Source: Methanothrix harundinacea
Lineage (GTDB): Archaea > Halobacteriota > Methanosarcinia > Methanotrichales > Methanotrichaceae
Direction: 5' to 3'
NCBI GenBank assembly: GCA_002506535.1
Contig: DAXT01000004.1
Span: 75,381-139,380, forward strand
DNA: 64,000 bases
Made by a program: the position numbers and the translations under genes. The notes below the pieces were generated by a model. It worked only from the letters and a program-made list of their open reading frames with translations. It had not been told where the DNA came from and did not search any database. Below, piece after piece: positions 7,224-15,577 of this stretch. Positions within the stretch are counted from its first letter, which is position 1. Each line of letters opens with the position of its first letter.

Positions 7224-8387
7224 TCAGAGGGTCATGGCCGGAGCCTCCCCCAGGGCAGGGGCGAGGTACCGGGTACCGCAGGGGGTCCAGCCCTCCCGGA
7301 CGTCGATGAAGACGACGTTGCTGGGGATACCGTCGAGGGTGACCATCGCCATCTTCCGGCCGGGGGCGGCGGTGTTGAGGAAGAACTGCTTATAGCCCCC
7401 CACGGCCTGCCCGAGGCGGTGGAAGCTCACGGAGCCGCTCTCGTCGAGGGTATAGAGATTCACCGACCCGTTCCCGGGAAGGTAGACCGCGAGGCTGATC
7501 CAGGCGCCGAAGGGCGAGACCGCCTTCCAGGCCCATCCCGAGGAGCTCTTCACCCAGAGGCCGGGAGAGGTGGCGGGGAAGGTCGCCTCGAAATGCGGCC
7601 AGGAGACGAAGGCTCCCTGGAAGTAGACCGCCGTCGGTGGCTCAGCCCTCGGCTGGCGGTCGAGGATCACACCCTGGTCGGCGGGGGCCGGGGGGTCGCA
7701 GCTGTAGAGGGCCTGGGGCGGGAGGGGTTCGGGCGCCGGCGTCGGCGCCGGTGTCGGCTGGGGCTTCGGCTTCGGCTCGTACCGGCACTCGCCCCGGTAG
7801 AAGGCCCACTCCTCGCAGGATGTCCCGTCGGGGAAGACGCAGTAGCCGACCTCTCCGCCGGTCCGGGGGTCCTTTCTGATCTCGAGGCGGTAGCCCTGAG
7901 CCTTGCAGTAAGCAGAGGCGGGGTTGGGCATCCCTATGGGCTTCTCCGGCTGCGGCCGATAGCTGCACTCGCCCCTGAAAAACTCCCAGGCGTCACAAGA
8001 AGACCCGTCGGGGAATATGCACATCCCGTCGCTGTAGCGGTACCCCTGGTTCTGGCAGTGGACTGCGGCGGGGTTGGGCATCCCTATCGGCTTCTCCGGC
8101 TGCGGCCGATAGCTGCACTCGCCCCTGAAAAACTCCCAGGCGTCGCAGGAGGTCCCGTCGGGGAATACGCACATCCCGCCGCTGTATTCGTATCCGCGCC
8201 CCTCGCAGTAGTCGGCGGCGGGGTTCGAGATGCCTATGCTGCCCCCGATATCATTTTCTTCGCCGGAGAACCCTCCGATAAATATCTCGTTCTGGGCAGA
8301 GGAGGCGACCGATAGAGATAGGATGGTCAGGACGAGGAGGATCGAAGCTCGCCCCGTCCCACCACCATAGATCTTGCTGGAAGACAT
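7224..8387 (-). CDS. Secreted protein with three DUF333 repeats and a shared C-terminal domain
   Basis: This 387-residue exported protein has a hydrophobic segment at residues 14-31 ending Ala-Ser-Ser-Ala (signal peptide). Three tandem DUF333 repeats follow at about 54-92, 104-142 and 154-202. Each carries NPA, a Cys, FPDG(T/S)SC and W-x-F-(F/Y)-RGEC; repeats 1 and 2 are nearly identical, including the RPQPEKPIGMPNPA linker. A proline/threonine-rich hinge (about 203-225) leads to a domain at about 274-363. That domain aligns by eye with the C terminus of the lipoprotein at 62154-62888: LW-V/I, PxG, GY, GR-x-M and PSNVV-x-(I/V)DV in the same order and similar spacing. The six conserved cysteines in the repeats suggest disulfides. 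DUF333 is otherwise seen in small exported proteins of unknown role. A cell-envelope function is inferred. Confidence 0.8.
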   Translation of the reverse strand: MSSSKIYGGGTGRASILLVLTILSLSVASSAQNEIFIGGFSGEENDIGGSIGISNPAADYCEGRGYEYSGGMCVFPDGTSCDAWEFFRGECSYRPQPEKPIGMPNPAAVHCQNQGYRYSDGMCIFPDGSSCDAWEFFRGECSYRPQPEKPIGMPNPASAYCKAQGYRLEIRKDPRTGGEVGYCVFPDGTSCEEWAFYRGECRYEPKPKPQPTPAPTPAPEPLPPQALYSCDPPAPADQGVILDRQPRAEPPTAVYFQGAFVSWPHFEATFPATSPGLWVKSSSGWAWKAVSPFGAWISLAVYLPGNGSVNLYTLDESGSVSFHRLGQAVGGYKQFFLNTAAPGRKMAMVTLDGIPSNVVFIDVREGWTPCGTRYLAPALGEAPAMTL

Positions 8388-8432
8388 AGTCCAGGATATA
8401 CGTAAGTTACATAATAATGTTTTTGAAAGGCC

Positions 8433-8614
8433 GAAGGGGGGGGGGGGAAGAAGATATGCTCCTGGTATGCGCCGAGGGGCGGCAACTAGAGGGGTCGCTC
8501 CATTCCTTCCTTTTGGCCCGAAGGATCGTGGGTTTCGGACGGCGGACGATGGATGGGCCCGCCGCCTTTGATATGGGACTTTGATGTTGGACTTTGATGT
8601 TGGACTTTGATGGA
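8433..8614. repeat. Poly-G run and 13-bp tandem repeat
   Basis: The 247-nt spacer between the secreted-protein gene and aspS contains an unbroken run of about 12 G (from about 8436). Closer to aspS there are three head-to-tail copies of a 13-bp unit (GGACTTTGATGTT; 8576-8588, 8589-8601, 8602-8614, the last with two changes). No gene is evident here. The repeat sits just beyond the stop codon of aspS. Confidence 0.7.
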
Positions 8615-8634
8615 GGACCTTCGAGGCGGGATCT

Positions 8635-9939
8635 CTAAGGTACGAGCCTCCTCCTGTCCCTTGGGAAGAGGACGGCGTCCCGGATGTTCTCCAAGTTCAG
8701 CATCGTCAGGACGACCCTACCGAGGCCCAATCCCCACCCGGCGTGGGGTGGCATCCCAAACCGGAAGGCCTTGAGGTAGAACTCGAACCCCTCGGGGTCG
8801 AGCCCCTGCCGCTTTATCTTCTCGACGAGGAGGTCGGGGTCGTGGACCCGCTGGGCTCCGCTGGCAAGCTCCATCGAGGGGTGCATCAGGTCGAACCCCC
8901 GGCTGATCTCGGGCCTCTCCTCAAAGGGGAGGGTGTAGTAGGGCTTTATGACGGTGGGCCACTCCGTCATGAAGTAGTGCTCGCCGACGGCAGAGCCTAT
9001 CGCCCTCTCCGCCTCGGTGTCGAGGTCGTCTCCCCACTCTATCTTCGCCGCCCGGCCGTCGTTTGCTATCTCCAGCGCCTCGGTGTAGGTCACCCTCTTG
9101 AAGGGGGTTTTGGGGACGGCGAGGTCGATCCCCAGGGCCGAGAGGTCCTTTTTGCACCTTTCTGCGACGTCCCGGTAGGCCTTGGCCATCGCCTCCTCCA
9201 GGAGCGCCATCACGTCGGCCTCGTCGGCGAAGCTCACCTCGACGTCGATCGATATCGCCTCGTTGAGGTGACGCCTGGTGTCGTGCTCCTCGGCCCGAAA
9301 GATAGGCCCTATCTCGAAGACCCGGTCGAGCCCCGCCGACATCAGCATCTGTTTATATAGCTGGGGGCTCTGGTTGAGGAAAGCCTCCCTCTCGAAGTAG
9401 GTGATGGGAAATAGAGCCGTCCCCCCTTCCGTCGCCGTCGCCACCACCTTGGGGGTGCATACCTCGATGAAGCCGTTCTCGGCGAAGAACTCCCGGAAGG
9501 AGCGGAGGACCTCGCTCTCGATCCTGAAGACCGCCAGGACGGGGGGCCTTCTCAGGTCGACGAACCGGGAGTCAAGCCTCGTATCCAGGTCGGCGCCCAC
9601 CTTTCCTGTGGGGTCCATGGGGAGGGGCGAAGCCGCCGCGTTAAGAACCTCGATCTGCGAGGGGATGATCTCGTAGCCCCGGGGCGCCTTCGACTCCCCC
9701 TTCACCCTCCCCCTGACGAGGAGGACGCTCTCCCGGCTGAGGTGCCTCACCCTCTCCAGGAGGTCTCTGTCCACTTTTTTCGCGACGAGGGTCACCTGAG
9801 CCAGCCCCTCGCGGTCCCTCAGGACGAGAAAGCATATCCCGCCGAGGTCTCGAACCTCGTGGGCCCATCCCGCCAGAGTCACCTCGGTCCCGTCCATCTC
9901 CGGGAGTATATCACCTGAATAATGAGTTCTGAGGACCAA
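8635..9939 (-). CDS. aspS: Aspartyl-tRNA synthetase (archaeal type)
   Basis: This 434-residue class II synthetase has the length of the archaeal/eukaryotic AspRS form. The N-terminal OB-fold anticodon-binding domain spans about 15-105. The class II core has motif 1 near residues 135-160, motif 2 as FEIGPIFRAEEHDTRRHLNE, and motif 3 as GWGLGLGRVVLTML near the C terminus. It charges tRNA-Asp with aspartate in the cytoplasm. In the anticodon-binding domain His27 (GWAHEVRD) and the proline in KAPRGYE occur where discriminating archaeal enzymes typically have Trp and Lys. That suggests a relaxed enzyme that also charges tRNA-Asn for amidation; this is inference. The ATG at 9939 begins the conserved MVLRTHYSG start. 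The gene is monocistronic. Confidence 0.95.
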   Translation of the reverse strand: MVLRTHYSGDILPEMDGTEVTLAGWAHEVRDLGGICFLVLRDREGLAQVTLVAKKVDRDLLERVRHLSRESVLLVRGRVKGESKAPRGYEIIPSQIEVLNAAASPLPMDPTGKVGADLDTRLDSRFVDLRRPPVLAVFRIESEVLRSFREFFAENGFIEVCTPKVVATATEGGTALFPITYFEREAFLNQSPQLYKQMLMSAGLDRVFEIGPIFRAEEHDTRRHLNEAISIDVEVSFADEADVMALLEEAMAKAYRDVAERCKKDLSALGIDLAVPKTPFKRVTYTEALEIANDGRAAKIEWGDDLDTEAERAIGSAVGEHYFMTEWPTVIKPYYTLPFEERPEISRGFDLMHPSMELASGAQRVHDPDLLVEKIKRQGLDPEGFEFYLKAFRFGMPPHAGWGLGLGRVVLTMLNLENIRDAVLFPRDRRRLVP

Positions 9940-10249
9940 ATAACGTCACCGATTGGGAGAATAGGGTTCTGATATAAAAGGAGTCCGAACCCCCGGGACT
10001 GCGGCCTCGCCGGAGATGCGGTCCTGTCCAACAGGGCCAAATAGGATAAGATATTCATTAAGATAATATTAGGCCGATCCCTTCTGCCGGGGGCCCGATA
10101 GCCCCGGCGGGAGCAGGAGAAATCGCCTCGATACCTCCTTCATGAGAGGCTCTGCCAGGGGGTCTTCTTCGATCCCTCCCTTCTTTGCGGGGGCGTAAGG
10201 CGCGTCAGATATATCTCAAAAGGAGGCGCGGGTCTCAATAAGCCCTCCG
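9940..10249. other. Intergenic region between divergent aspS and the transporter operon
   Basis: This 310-nt divergent spacer contains AT-rich stretches suitable as promoters: GATATAAAA at about 9971-9979, ATAATATTA near 10062-10071, and AGATATATC at about 10207-10216, which would serve the gene starting near 10250. A GC hairpin with 7-bp arms (GCCGGGG/CCCCGGC, 10086-10108) lies in the middle. No ORF or RNA family is recognised. Confidence 0.4.
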
Positions 10250-10255
10250 GTGACC

Positions 10256-10468
10256 ATGACGATATCAAGGAAAGATCTGATGGAGCAGAGAGATCTCTGG
10301 ATCCTGCTCTTCATCCTCGGCAGCGTCCTGCTCAACTGGCCGATGTTGTCGCTCTTCAAGGGGGGAGACGGGCCCTTCGGAGATCATACAACTCCAGTCT
10401 ACATAACCGCTGTCTGGCTTCTGATCATCCTCTCAGCTTATCTCTTCGACAGGTGGACCTCCCCTTGA
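10256..10468 (+). CDS. Small two-helix membrane protein overlapping the transporter fusion
   Basis: This protein of about 70 residues has two predicted transmembrane helices (about residues 14-30 and 48-64) separated by a Gly/Asp-rich loop. I choose the ATG at 10256; an in-frame GTG at 10250 is possible. Its last 16 nt overlap the next gene, so the two are probably translationally coupled. The arrangement, a tiny hydrophobic protein overlapping the start of an SSS-type sensor/transporter, recalls the CbrX-CbrA pair of pseudomonads and the small subunits that accompany some SSS symporters. Similarity to any named family was not recognised. An accessory or stabilising subunit for the downstream protein is the most reasonable inference. 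Confidence 0.65.
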   Translation: MTISRKDLMEQRDLWILLFILGSVLLNWPMLSLFKGGDGPFGDHTTPVYITAVWLLIILSAYLFDRWTSP

Positions 10469-13400
10469 TCAACCCGGCCTTCGCCCTGGCGGCTATGTTG
10501 CTATACCTCCTCCTCCTCTTCGGCGTAGCCCACTACGCCGAAAGGAAGCGGGATATGGGGAAGAGCATCGTCTCAAACCCCTACGTCTACGCCCTATCCT
10601 TCTCCGTCTACGTCACCGCCTGGACCTTCTACGGGTCCGTCGGGAGGAGCGCCACCGACGGCCTCGGGTTTCTTCCGATATACCTGGGACCGACCCTGGT
10701 GATGCTCCTCTCCTGGTCGGTCCTGAGAAAGATGATAACGATCTCTAAAGAGCACCGTCTGGCCACCATAAGCGACTTCATAAGCTTCCGGTACGGGAGG
10801 AGCTACGTCATCGGAGCCCTCGTCGCCATAGCGATCCTGGTGGTGATAACCCCCTATATCGCCCTCCAGCTGATAGCCATATCCGAGTCTCTTACGATAA
10901 TAAGCGGCCCCTTCCACGAAGGGCTCGGGGCCAGAAGGCTCCTCGTCGCCGTCCTTCTGGGGGCCTTCGCCATCATCTTCGGGACGAGGTACTTAGACCC
11001 CCTGGAGCGGCACGAGGGGCTGATCGCCGTCGTCGCCTTCGAGTCGGTGGTCAAGCTCGTCGCCTTCCTGGTGGCCGGCCTCTACATAACCTACGGCCTC
11101 TTCGGCGGCTACGGCGAGATCGTCGGCGCCATAGCCTCAAGCCCCGATCACTCCCACCTCCTGGAGGTCGAGTACGTCTCCTGGTTCACCCTTATAATGA
11201 TGTCATCCCTTGCGATCCTCTTCCTCCCCAGACAGTTTCACGTCATGGTGGTGGAGAACTCCAAGGAGGAACACCTGAAGAAGGCTATGTGGCTATTTCC
11301 CCTCTACCTCTTGCTGATAAACCTCTTCGTCCCCGCCGTCGCCTGGGGCGGCCTCCTCATGGAGGCTCCGGGGAGGGCGGATATGTGGATGGTCTCCATC
11401 CCCATGTCCCAGGGGCAGGAGCTTCTGGCCCTACTGGTCTTCATAGGCGGGACCTCGGCGGCCACCGCCATGGTCCTCGTCTCGGCGGTGACGGTGGGGA
11501 CTATGGTATTAAACGACCTGGAGATGCCCTACATCGTAAGAAAGATCGGCAAGGGAAGAAACCTCCCCGCCCTCATCCTCAACCTCAAGCGGCTGAACAT
11601 CCTCCTCGTCATCGCCCTCGGCTACCTCTACTCCCTCCTGGTGGGCTTTCCGGCCCTGGTGGACATCGGCCTCCTCTCATTCCTCGCCGTCTCCCAGCTC
11701 GCCCCTGCCGCCCTCGGAGGACTCTACTGGAAGAAGGGATGCAGGCAGGGGGCGATCGCGGGGCTCGTCGCCGGCTTCGTCATATGGGCTTACTGCGCCC
11801 TCCTTCCCACTCTCGCTGAAGCCGGATGGGTCTCCAGGGAATTCATCGCCGCGGGCCCCTTCGGGATCGCCCTCCTCCGGCCGACCGCCCTCTTCGGCCT
11901 CGAGCTTGACATCTGGACCCACGCCTTCTTCTGGTCGATCCTGGCGAACTTCACCCTTTACGTCCTCTTCTCCCTGATCCATGAGCCGAGCGATGAGGAG
12001 AAGGCCATAGCCGAGAGGTTCGTCGACGTCCACAGGGTCTGCACCAGGGTCGAGGCCGCCACCCTCATCCCCCTGGGAGACGGGATGGTGATAAGGATCG
12101 GGACCGTCGACGAGCTGGAGGGGACGGTGGCCAGGTACATCGGAGCCGATAGGGCTAAGAGCGTCGTCGATATGAACCTCGCCGACCTGAAGACGACCCG
12201 GGAGGGGATCGACGCTCGGCAGCTCTTCGAGCTGAGGGACCGTCTGGAGAAGACCCTCACCGGCTCCGTCGGCCCGTCGGCGACGAGGATGATCGTCGAA
12301 GAGGAGGTGGCGGTGAAGCCCGTCGTAGAGGTGATGAAGGAGACGACCGCCGTATACGCCCTCGCTACGGGAAAGACCTACATCGTCCCCGAGAAGGCCT
12401 ACGAGGTCTTCACCGACCAGATAACCCACGGGATCGAAGGGCTCTGCATAACCACCTCTGACCCCGACGAGATCAGGTCGAGATGGCATTTCACCGAGAC
12501 CCCTATCATCAGGCTCAGCCGCGAGAGGGGGCGGGGGGAGAGGTACATAGCCCCAAACAACCTCCCCCTCCTTTTCGTAACCATCAAGTCCTTCGTAGAG
12601 AGCAGCAAAAACAGCATCATCCTCCTGGACTGCCTCGAAGAGCTGATCGAAGAGAACGCCTCCTCGGTCCCCGAGTCGGAGGTCCTCGACTTCGTCCACG
12701 CCCTCGAAGACCTCTCGGAGAGGGGGAGGACGAGGCTCGTCCTCCAGGCGAGGCCAAAGTTCGTCAACAGAAGGCTGGCGGCCGAGATCAACGAGGCGGA
12801 AGATCTGATATTTCTTCTGGGGCCGATCTCAACCTATCTCTTCAAGACCTTCGCCGAGACCCTTCTGAAGAGGCTCGATCCATCTTCGAGGGCGATGGCC
12901 ATCAGGGAGATTGAGGATATGATGGAGACGGAGAAGGTCTTCTCGGGGATGAGAGAGCCTCGCGAGGGGGTAGGTTGCGATCCCGATATGGCGGATATCG
13001 GCTCTGACTCAATTCTGCGGGGTGGAAAGGTCGACCCGACGGCGAGGCTCGGCCGCTGGGAGTTCTTCGGTGCCCTGAGGCTTCTCGCCAAGGCAATAGA
13101 GAGGACCGATCCATCCTTCGACCTCGCTGCCGCCGCAAAGCCCCTCATGGCCAGGTACGGCCTCAACCCCGTCGAGCTGCGGCTCGTCCCCGGAACGACC
13201 TACGTCATCGAGGAGGAGAAGCCGGCGGAGAGCCTCGGCGTCTTCAGCGACCTCGTCGGCCGGGGGCTGGACGGGCTCTGCATAAGCAGGTACCATCCCG
13301 AAAAGCTGATGGAACGGTACGGCCTCTCCCCGGAGAGGGTGATATGGCTCACCCAGGCGTCAGGGGCGGAGCCCCGTTATAGACAGGTCGATCCCACCAA

Positions 13401-13671
13401 CTTCCCGAGGCTCTCCAGCATGATATCCGACTTCCTCTCTCGATCGGAGGAGCCCCTCGTCCTCCTGGAGGGTCTCGGCTACCTCATAACCCAGAGCAAC
13501 TACGAGTCGGTCCTGCGGTTCGTCCAGTCCCAGAGGGACGAGGTCTCCCTGAAGAAGGGGATATTGATAATCCACATCGATCCCCTCGCCCTGGACACCA
13601 AGGAACTCCACAGGCTGGAGAGCGAGATGGAGATCCTTCCCGTCGGAGGAGATTCGAATAAAAGAGTTTGA
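10453..13671 (+). CDS. SSS-type transporter-like protein fused to a STAC-like region and two DUF835 domains
   Basis: This protein of about 1072 residues starts with GTG at 10453. Residues 1 to about 510 are hydrophobic with about 12-13 helices and match the sodium:solute symporter fold as seen in CbrA-type sensor proteins. Examples are TAWTFYGSVGRSATDGLGFLPIYLGP near the N terminus, and FLPRQFHVMVVEN in the middle. Residues about 515-630 are soluble and resemble, in position and pattern, the STAC linker that joins SSS domains to signalling modules. Then come two DUF835-like domains (about 633-795 and 905-1065), each with a TY-V/I start, a GLCI segment, W/IxLT-R or LS-R, a P-x-N-F/LP motif, and a (L)LE-GL/CLEEL helix. 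There is no histidine kinase or receiver domain. I infer a membrane sensor or regulated carrier whose output is DUF835, a domain of unknown function. It is translationally coupled to the small membrane gene upstream, with the BofA-like gene 13 nt downstream. Confidence 0.8.
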   Translation: MDLPLINPAFALAAMLLYLLLLFGVAHYAERKRDMGKSIVSNPYVYALSFSVYVTAWTFYGSVGRSATDGLGFLPIYLGPTLVMLLSWSVLRKMITISKEHRLATISDFISFRYGRSYVIGALVAIAILVVITPYIALQLIAISESLTIISGPFHEGLGARRLLVAVLLGAFAIIFGTRYLDPLERHEGLIAVVAFESVVKLVAFLVAGLYITYGLFGGYGEIVGAIASSPDHSHLLEVEYVSWFTLIMMSSLAILFLPRQFHVMVVENSKEEHLKKAMWLFPLYLLLINLFVPAVAWGGLLMEAPGRADMWMVSIPMSQGQELLALLVFIGGTSAATAMVLVSAVTVGTMVLNDLEMPYIVRKIGKGRNLPALILNLKRLNILLVIALGYLYSLLVGFPALVDIGLLSFLAVSQLAPAALGGLYWKKGCRQGAIAGLVAGFVIWAYCALLPTLAEAGWVSREFIAAGPFGIALLRPTALFGLELDIWTHAFFWSILANFTLYVLFSLIHEPSDEEKAIAERFVDVHRVCTRVEAATLIPLGDGMVIRIGTVDELEGTVARYIGADRAKSVVDMNLADLKTTREGIDARQLFELRDRLEKTLTGSVGPSATRMIVEEEVAVKPVVEVMKETTAVYALATGKTYIVPEKAYEVFTDQITHGIEGLCITTSDPDEIRSRWHFTETPIIRLSRERGRGERYIAPNNLPLLFVTIKSFVESSKNSIILLDCLEELIEENASSVPESEVLDFVHALEDLSERGRTRLVLQARPKFVNRRLAAEINEAEDLIFLLGPISTYLFKTFAETLLKRLDPSSRAMAIREIEDMMETEKVFSGMREPREGVGCDPDMADIGSDSILRGGKVDPTARLGRWEFFGALRLLAKAIERTDPSFDLAAAAKPLMARYGLNPVELRLVPGTTYVIEEEKPAESLGVFSDLVGRGLDGLCISRYHPEKLMERYGLSPERVIWLTQASGAEPRYRQVDPTNFPRLSSMISDFLSRSEEPLVLLEGLGYLITQSNYESVLRFVQSQRDEVSLKKGILIIHIDPLALDTKELHRLESEMEILPVGGDSNKRV

Positions 13672-13684
13672 AGGTGGTTAGGAA

Positions 13685-13939
13685 GTGGTACAGGCAGAGA
13701 TATTGATCCTGGGATTGCTGCTGTTGGTCGCCATCTTTGGAGCCTTCAGCCTCGTCATGAGGTCGGTGAAGTATCTGGCCGTCAACACCCTCTTGGGCCT
13801 GGTCATCCTATACCTCGCCAACGCCGTCGGGGGGCTCGCCATCCCCTACAGCCCGCCGGTCCTCCTCGTCTGCGCCATCCTGGGGGCCCCGGGGGCGATC
13901 GCCGTCATCATAATGGACCTCTTCGGCCTCGGTTTCTGA
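13685..13939 (+). CDS. BofA-like (pro-sigma-K processing inhibitor family) membrane protein
   Basis: This 84-residue protein starts with GTG at 13685 and is almost entirely hydrophobic. It has three probable helices and the BofA-family pattern: KYLAVNTLLGLVILYLAN in the middle and a Pro/Gly-rich C-terminal ILGAPGAIAVII segment. In Bacillus BofA inhibits a membrane protease. In archaea the family is widespread without a known role, so that function should not be carried over. It follows the transporter fusion gene by 13 nt on the same strand and may be in the same transcription unit. Its partners are unknown. Confidence 0.8.
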   Translation: MVQAEILILGLLLLVAIFGAFSLVMRSVKYLAVNTLLGLVILYLANAVGGLAIPYSPPVLLVCAILGAPGAIAVIIMDLFGLGF

Positions 13940-14088
13940 GGTCAAAAGGTCAGGAGGCCGGCGGACTTTGGGAAGGGGGAGGTCCCGGGGTCGGGGTCCG
14001 CCGCTCCATAGATGCCATCTTGAAGCGGAGCCGCCCTGCGGATCGGCCGTCACCAGATAATCCCCTCAGCTTCTGACACCGGCTAATG

Positions 14089-14892
14089 TCACCGGCTGGT
14101 GCACCTCTTGGAGCTCGTCTCCCCCGACCTGTGGAAGAAGTGGACGATGAAGGCCGCCAGGAGGACGGCTATGATCCCGGTGAGGAAGATCCCGTCGAAG
14201 ACCCCGGCACCTCCTATGGAGAGGACGAGGGGCCTTCCCGCCATCTCTGCAGGTGGAACCAGAGGGGCGAGCTCCGCCAGGACGCCGGGGGTGAGGAGGT
14301 TGAAGATGTCCGCCCCCAGGAGCGTCCCCATCGTCCCGCTGATGTAGGCTAAGGCCGGGGCCGCCTGCAGCCTCCTCGCCAGGAGGAGGCCGCAGAAGGC
14401 GGCGAGGGTCGGGGCGACGTAGACGGGGAGGAGGATCCCCTGGTCTGCCACCGGCATCGCCATCCGATAAGTGATCGCAGCGACAACGAGGGTCCCCAGG
14501 ATCGCCCTCTTCGTCGATACCCCGCACCTGACCAGGATCGCGAGGGAGACGACGACGGGGATAATGCAGCCGCCGAGGTTCACCGCCAGGACGACTGGAT
14601 GGAAGGGCGCGGCGAAGGATAGGTCGATCACCGGCGATAGAAGGTCCGCCGCCTCGATGAAGATGGGGGGATAGGAGGTGATGATCCCGGCGTGGAGGCG
14701 GATGTCGACGGAGCTACCCACAAAGCTTCCAAAGACCATCAGGAGGGCGTGCCAGTAGCTGAAACCCACCTGGTAGAACGCCTCCGCCGTCAGCCTGAAG
14801 AATAGGTAGACGAGTATGATGGGGGCGGCGAGGGCGAGCAAGAGGAGGGCGAGGGAGATGGGGATCGCGAGCCATTCGAACAACTTCTGCAC
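14089..14892 (-). CDS. DUF1614 family integral membrane protein
   Basis: This 267-residue protein has about seven hydrophobic segments and the DUF1614 hallmark near the C terminus (SIGGAGVFDGIFLTGI). Earlier conserved glycine/acidic positions lie in the SSVDIRLHAG and NLGGCIIP segments. The start is GTG at 14892; no ATG is available close by. The family occurs in archaea and bacteria without known function. The gene is convergent with the BofA-like gene and divergent from the dUTPase gene. The C terminus is cationic and cytoplasmic by the positive-inside rule. Confidence 0.8.
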   Translation of the reverse strand: MQKLFEWLAIPISLALLLLALAAPIILVYLFFRLTAEAFYQVGFSYWHALLMVFGSFVGSSVDIRLHAGIITSYPPIFIEAADLLSPVIDLSFAAPFHPVVLAVNLGGCIIPVVVSLAILVRCGVSTKRAILGTLVVAAITYRMAMPVADQGILLPVYVAPTLAAFCGLLLARRLQAAPALAYISGTMGTLLGADIFNLLTPGVLAELAPLVPPAEMAGRPLVLSIGGAGVFDGIFLTGIIAVLLAAFIVHFFHRSGETSSKRCTSR

Positions 14893-15042
14893 CAGCCAGC
14901 CAATTTTTACCGCAGATCTCTTCCGCCGGATTGTCCATCCGATCTGTTGGGGCGGTTAATATAACCTTCCGGATGGTGGAGGCGGACCGAGACCGAAAAG
15001 AGGATCTCTTCTGGGGAGGGCTGAAGGACGGAGGTTATTGAT

Positions 15043-15549
15043 GTGGCCATAATTGGAGATGGAGAGCTTCGAGGGCTATTAGAGCGGGGCGGCGTCGTGG
15101 ATATGGTCGACCCGCAGGTCCAGGTCCAGATCTGCGGCGTCGACCTCACCCTGCGGTCGATCGAACGGTTCATGACGGCGGGGGCGGTGGACTTTGACAA
15201 CCGGGAGCGAGAGGTCTCAAAGACCGAAAAGATCGATTTCGACGACGGTGGATGGGCGAGCCTCGACCCCGGAGCTTACCTCGTCACCTTCAACGAGGCG
15301 GTCTCCATACCGAAGGATATCGCCGCCCTGGCGAGGCCCCGGTCGAGCCTTCTGCGAAGCGGTGCGACCGTCGAGACCGCCCTCTGGGACCCGGGGTATA
15401 AGGGCCGCAGCCAGTCCCTCCTCGTCGTCTTCAACCCCGGGGGGCTGCGGCTGAAGAGGAACGCCCGGCTGATCCAGCTCGCCTTCTACCGGCTCACCGG
15501 CCCGTCGGAGAAGGGGTACGAGGGAGCCTACCAGAACGAGAACCTCTGA
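15043..15549 (+). CDS. dut: dUTP diphosphatase (archaeal Dut, dCTP deaminase-like fold)
   Basis: This 168-residue protein of the trimeric dUTPase/dCTP deaminase superfamily hydrolyses dUTP to dUMP and pyrophosphate, keeping uracil out of DNA and supplying dTMP synthesis. Visible family motifs are the early QVQICGVDLTL, the LDPGAYLVTFNE segment, ARPRSSLLRSGA (phosphate-binding motif), and ALWDPGYKGRSQS with the conserved Gly/Tyr. The length and the lack of the deaminase-specific C-terminal part favour dUTPase over dCTP deaminase. It starts with GTG at 15043; an ATG two bases upstream is in another frame. It is monocistronic and convergent with phosphoglycerate mutase. Confidence 0.85.
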   Translation: MAIIGDGELRGLLERGGVVDMVDPQVQVQICGVDLTLRSIERFMTAGAVDFDNREREVSKTEKIDFDDGGWASLDPGAYLVTFNEAVSIPKDIAALARPRSSLLRSGATVETALWDPGYKGRSQSLLVVFNPGGLRLKRNARLIQLAFYRLTGPSEKGYEGAYQNENL

Positions 15550-15577
15550 TCCGCTCTGATCTGATCTGCTCAGATGC

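Noticed and set aside
10086..10108. GC hairpin before the transporter operon as a riboswitch
   Set aside because: It is a simple 7-bp stem without a conserved aptamer pattern; position is also far from the gene start.
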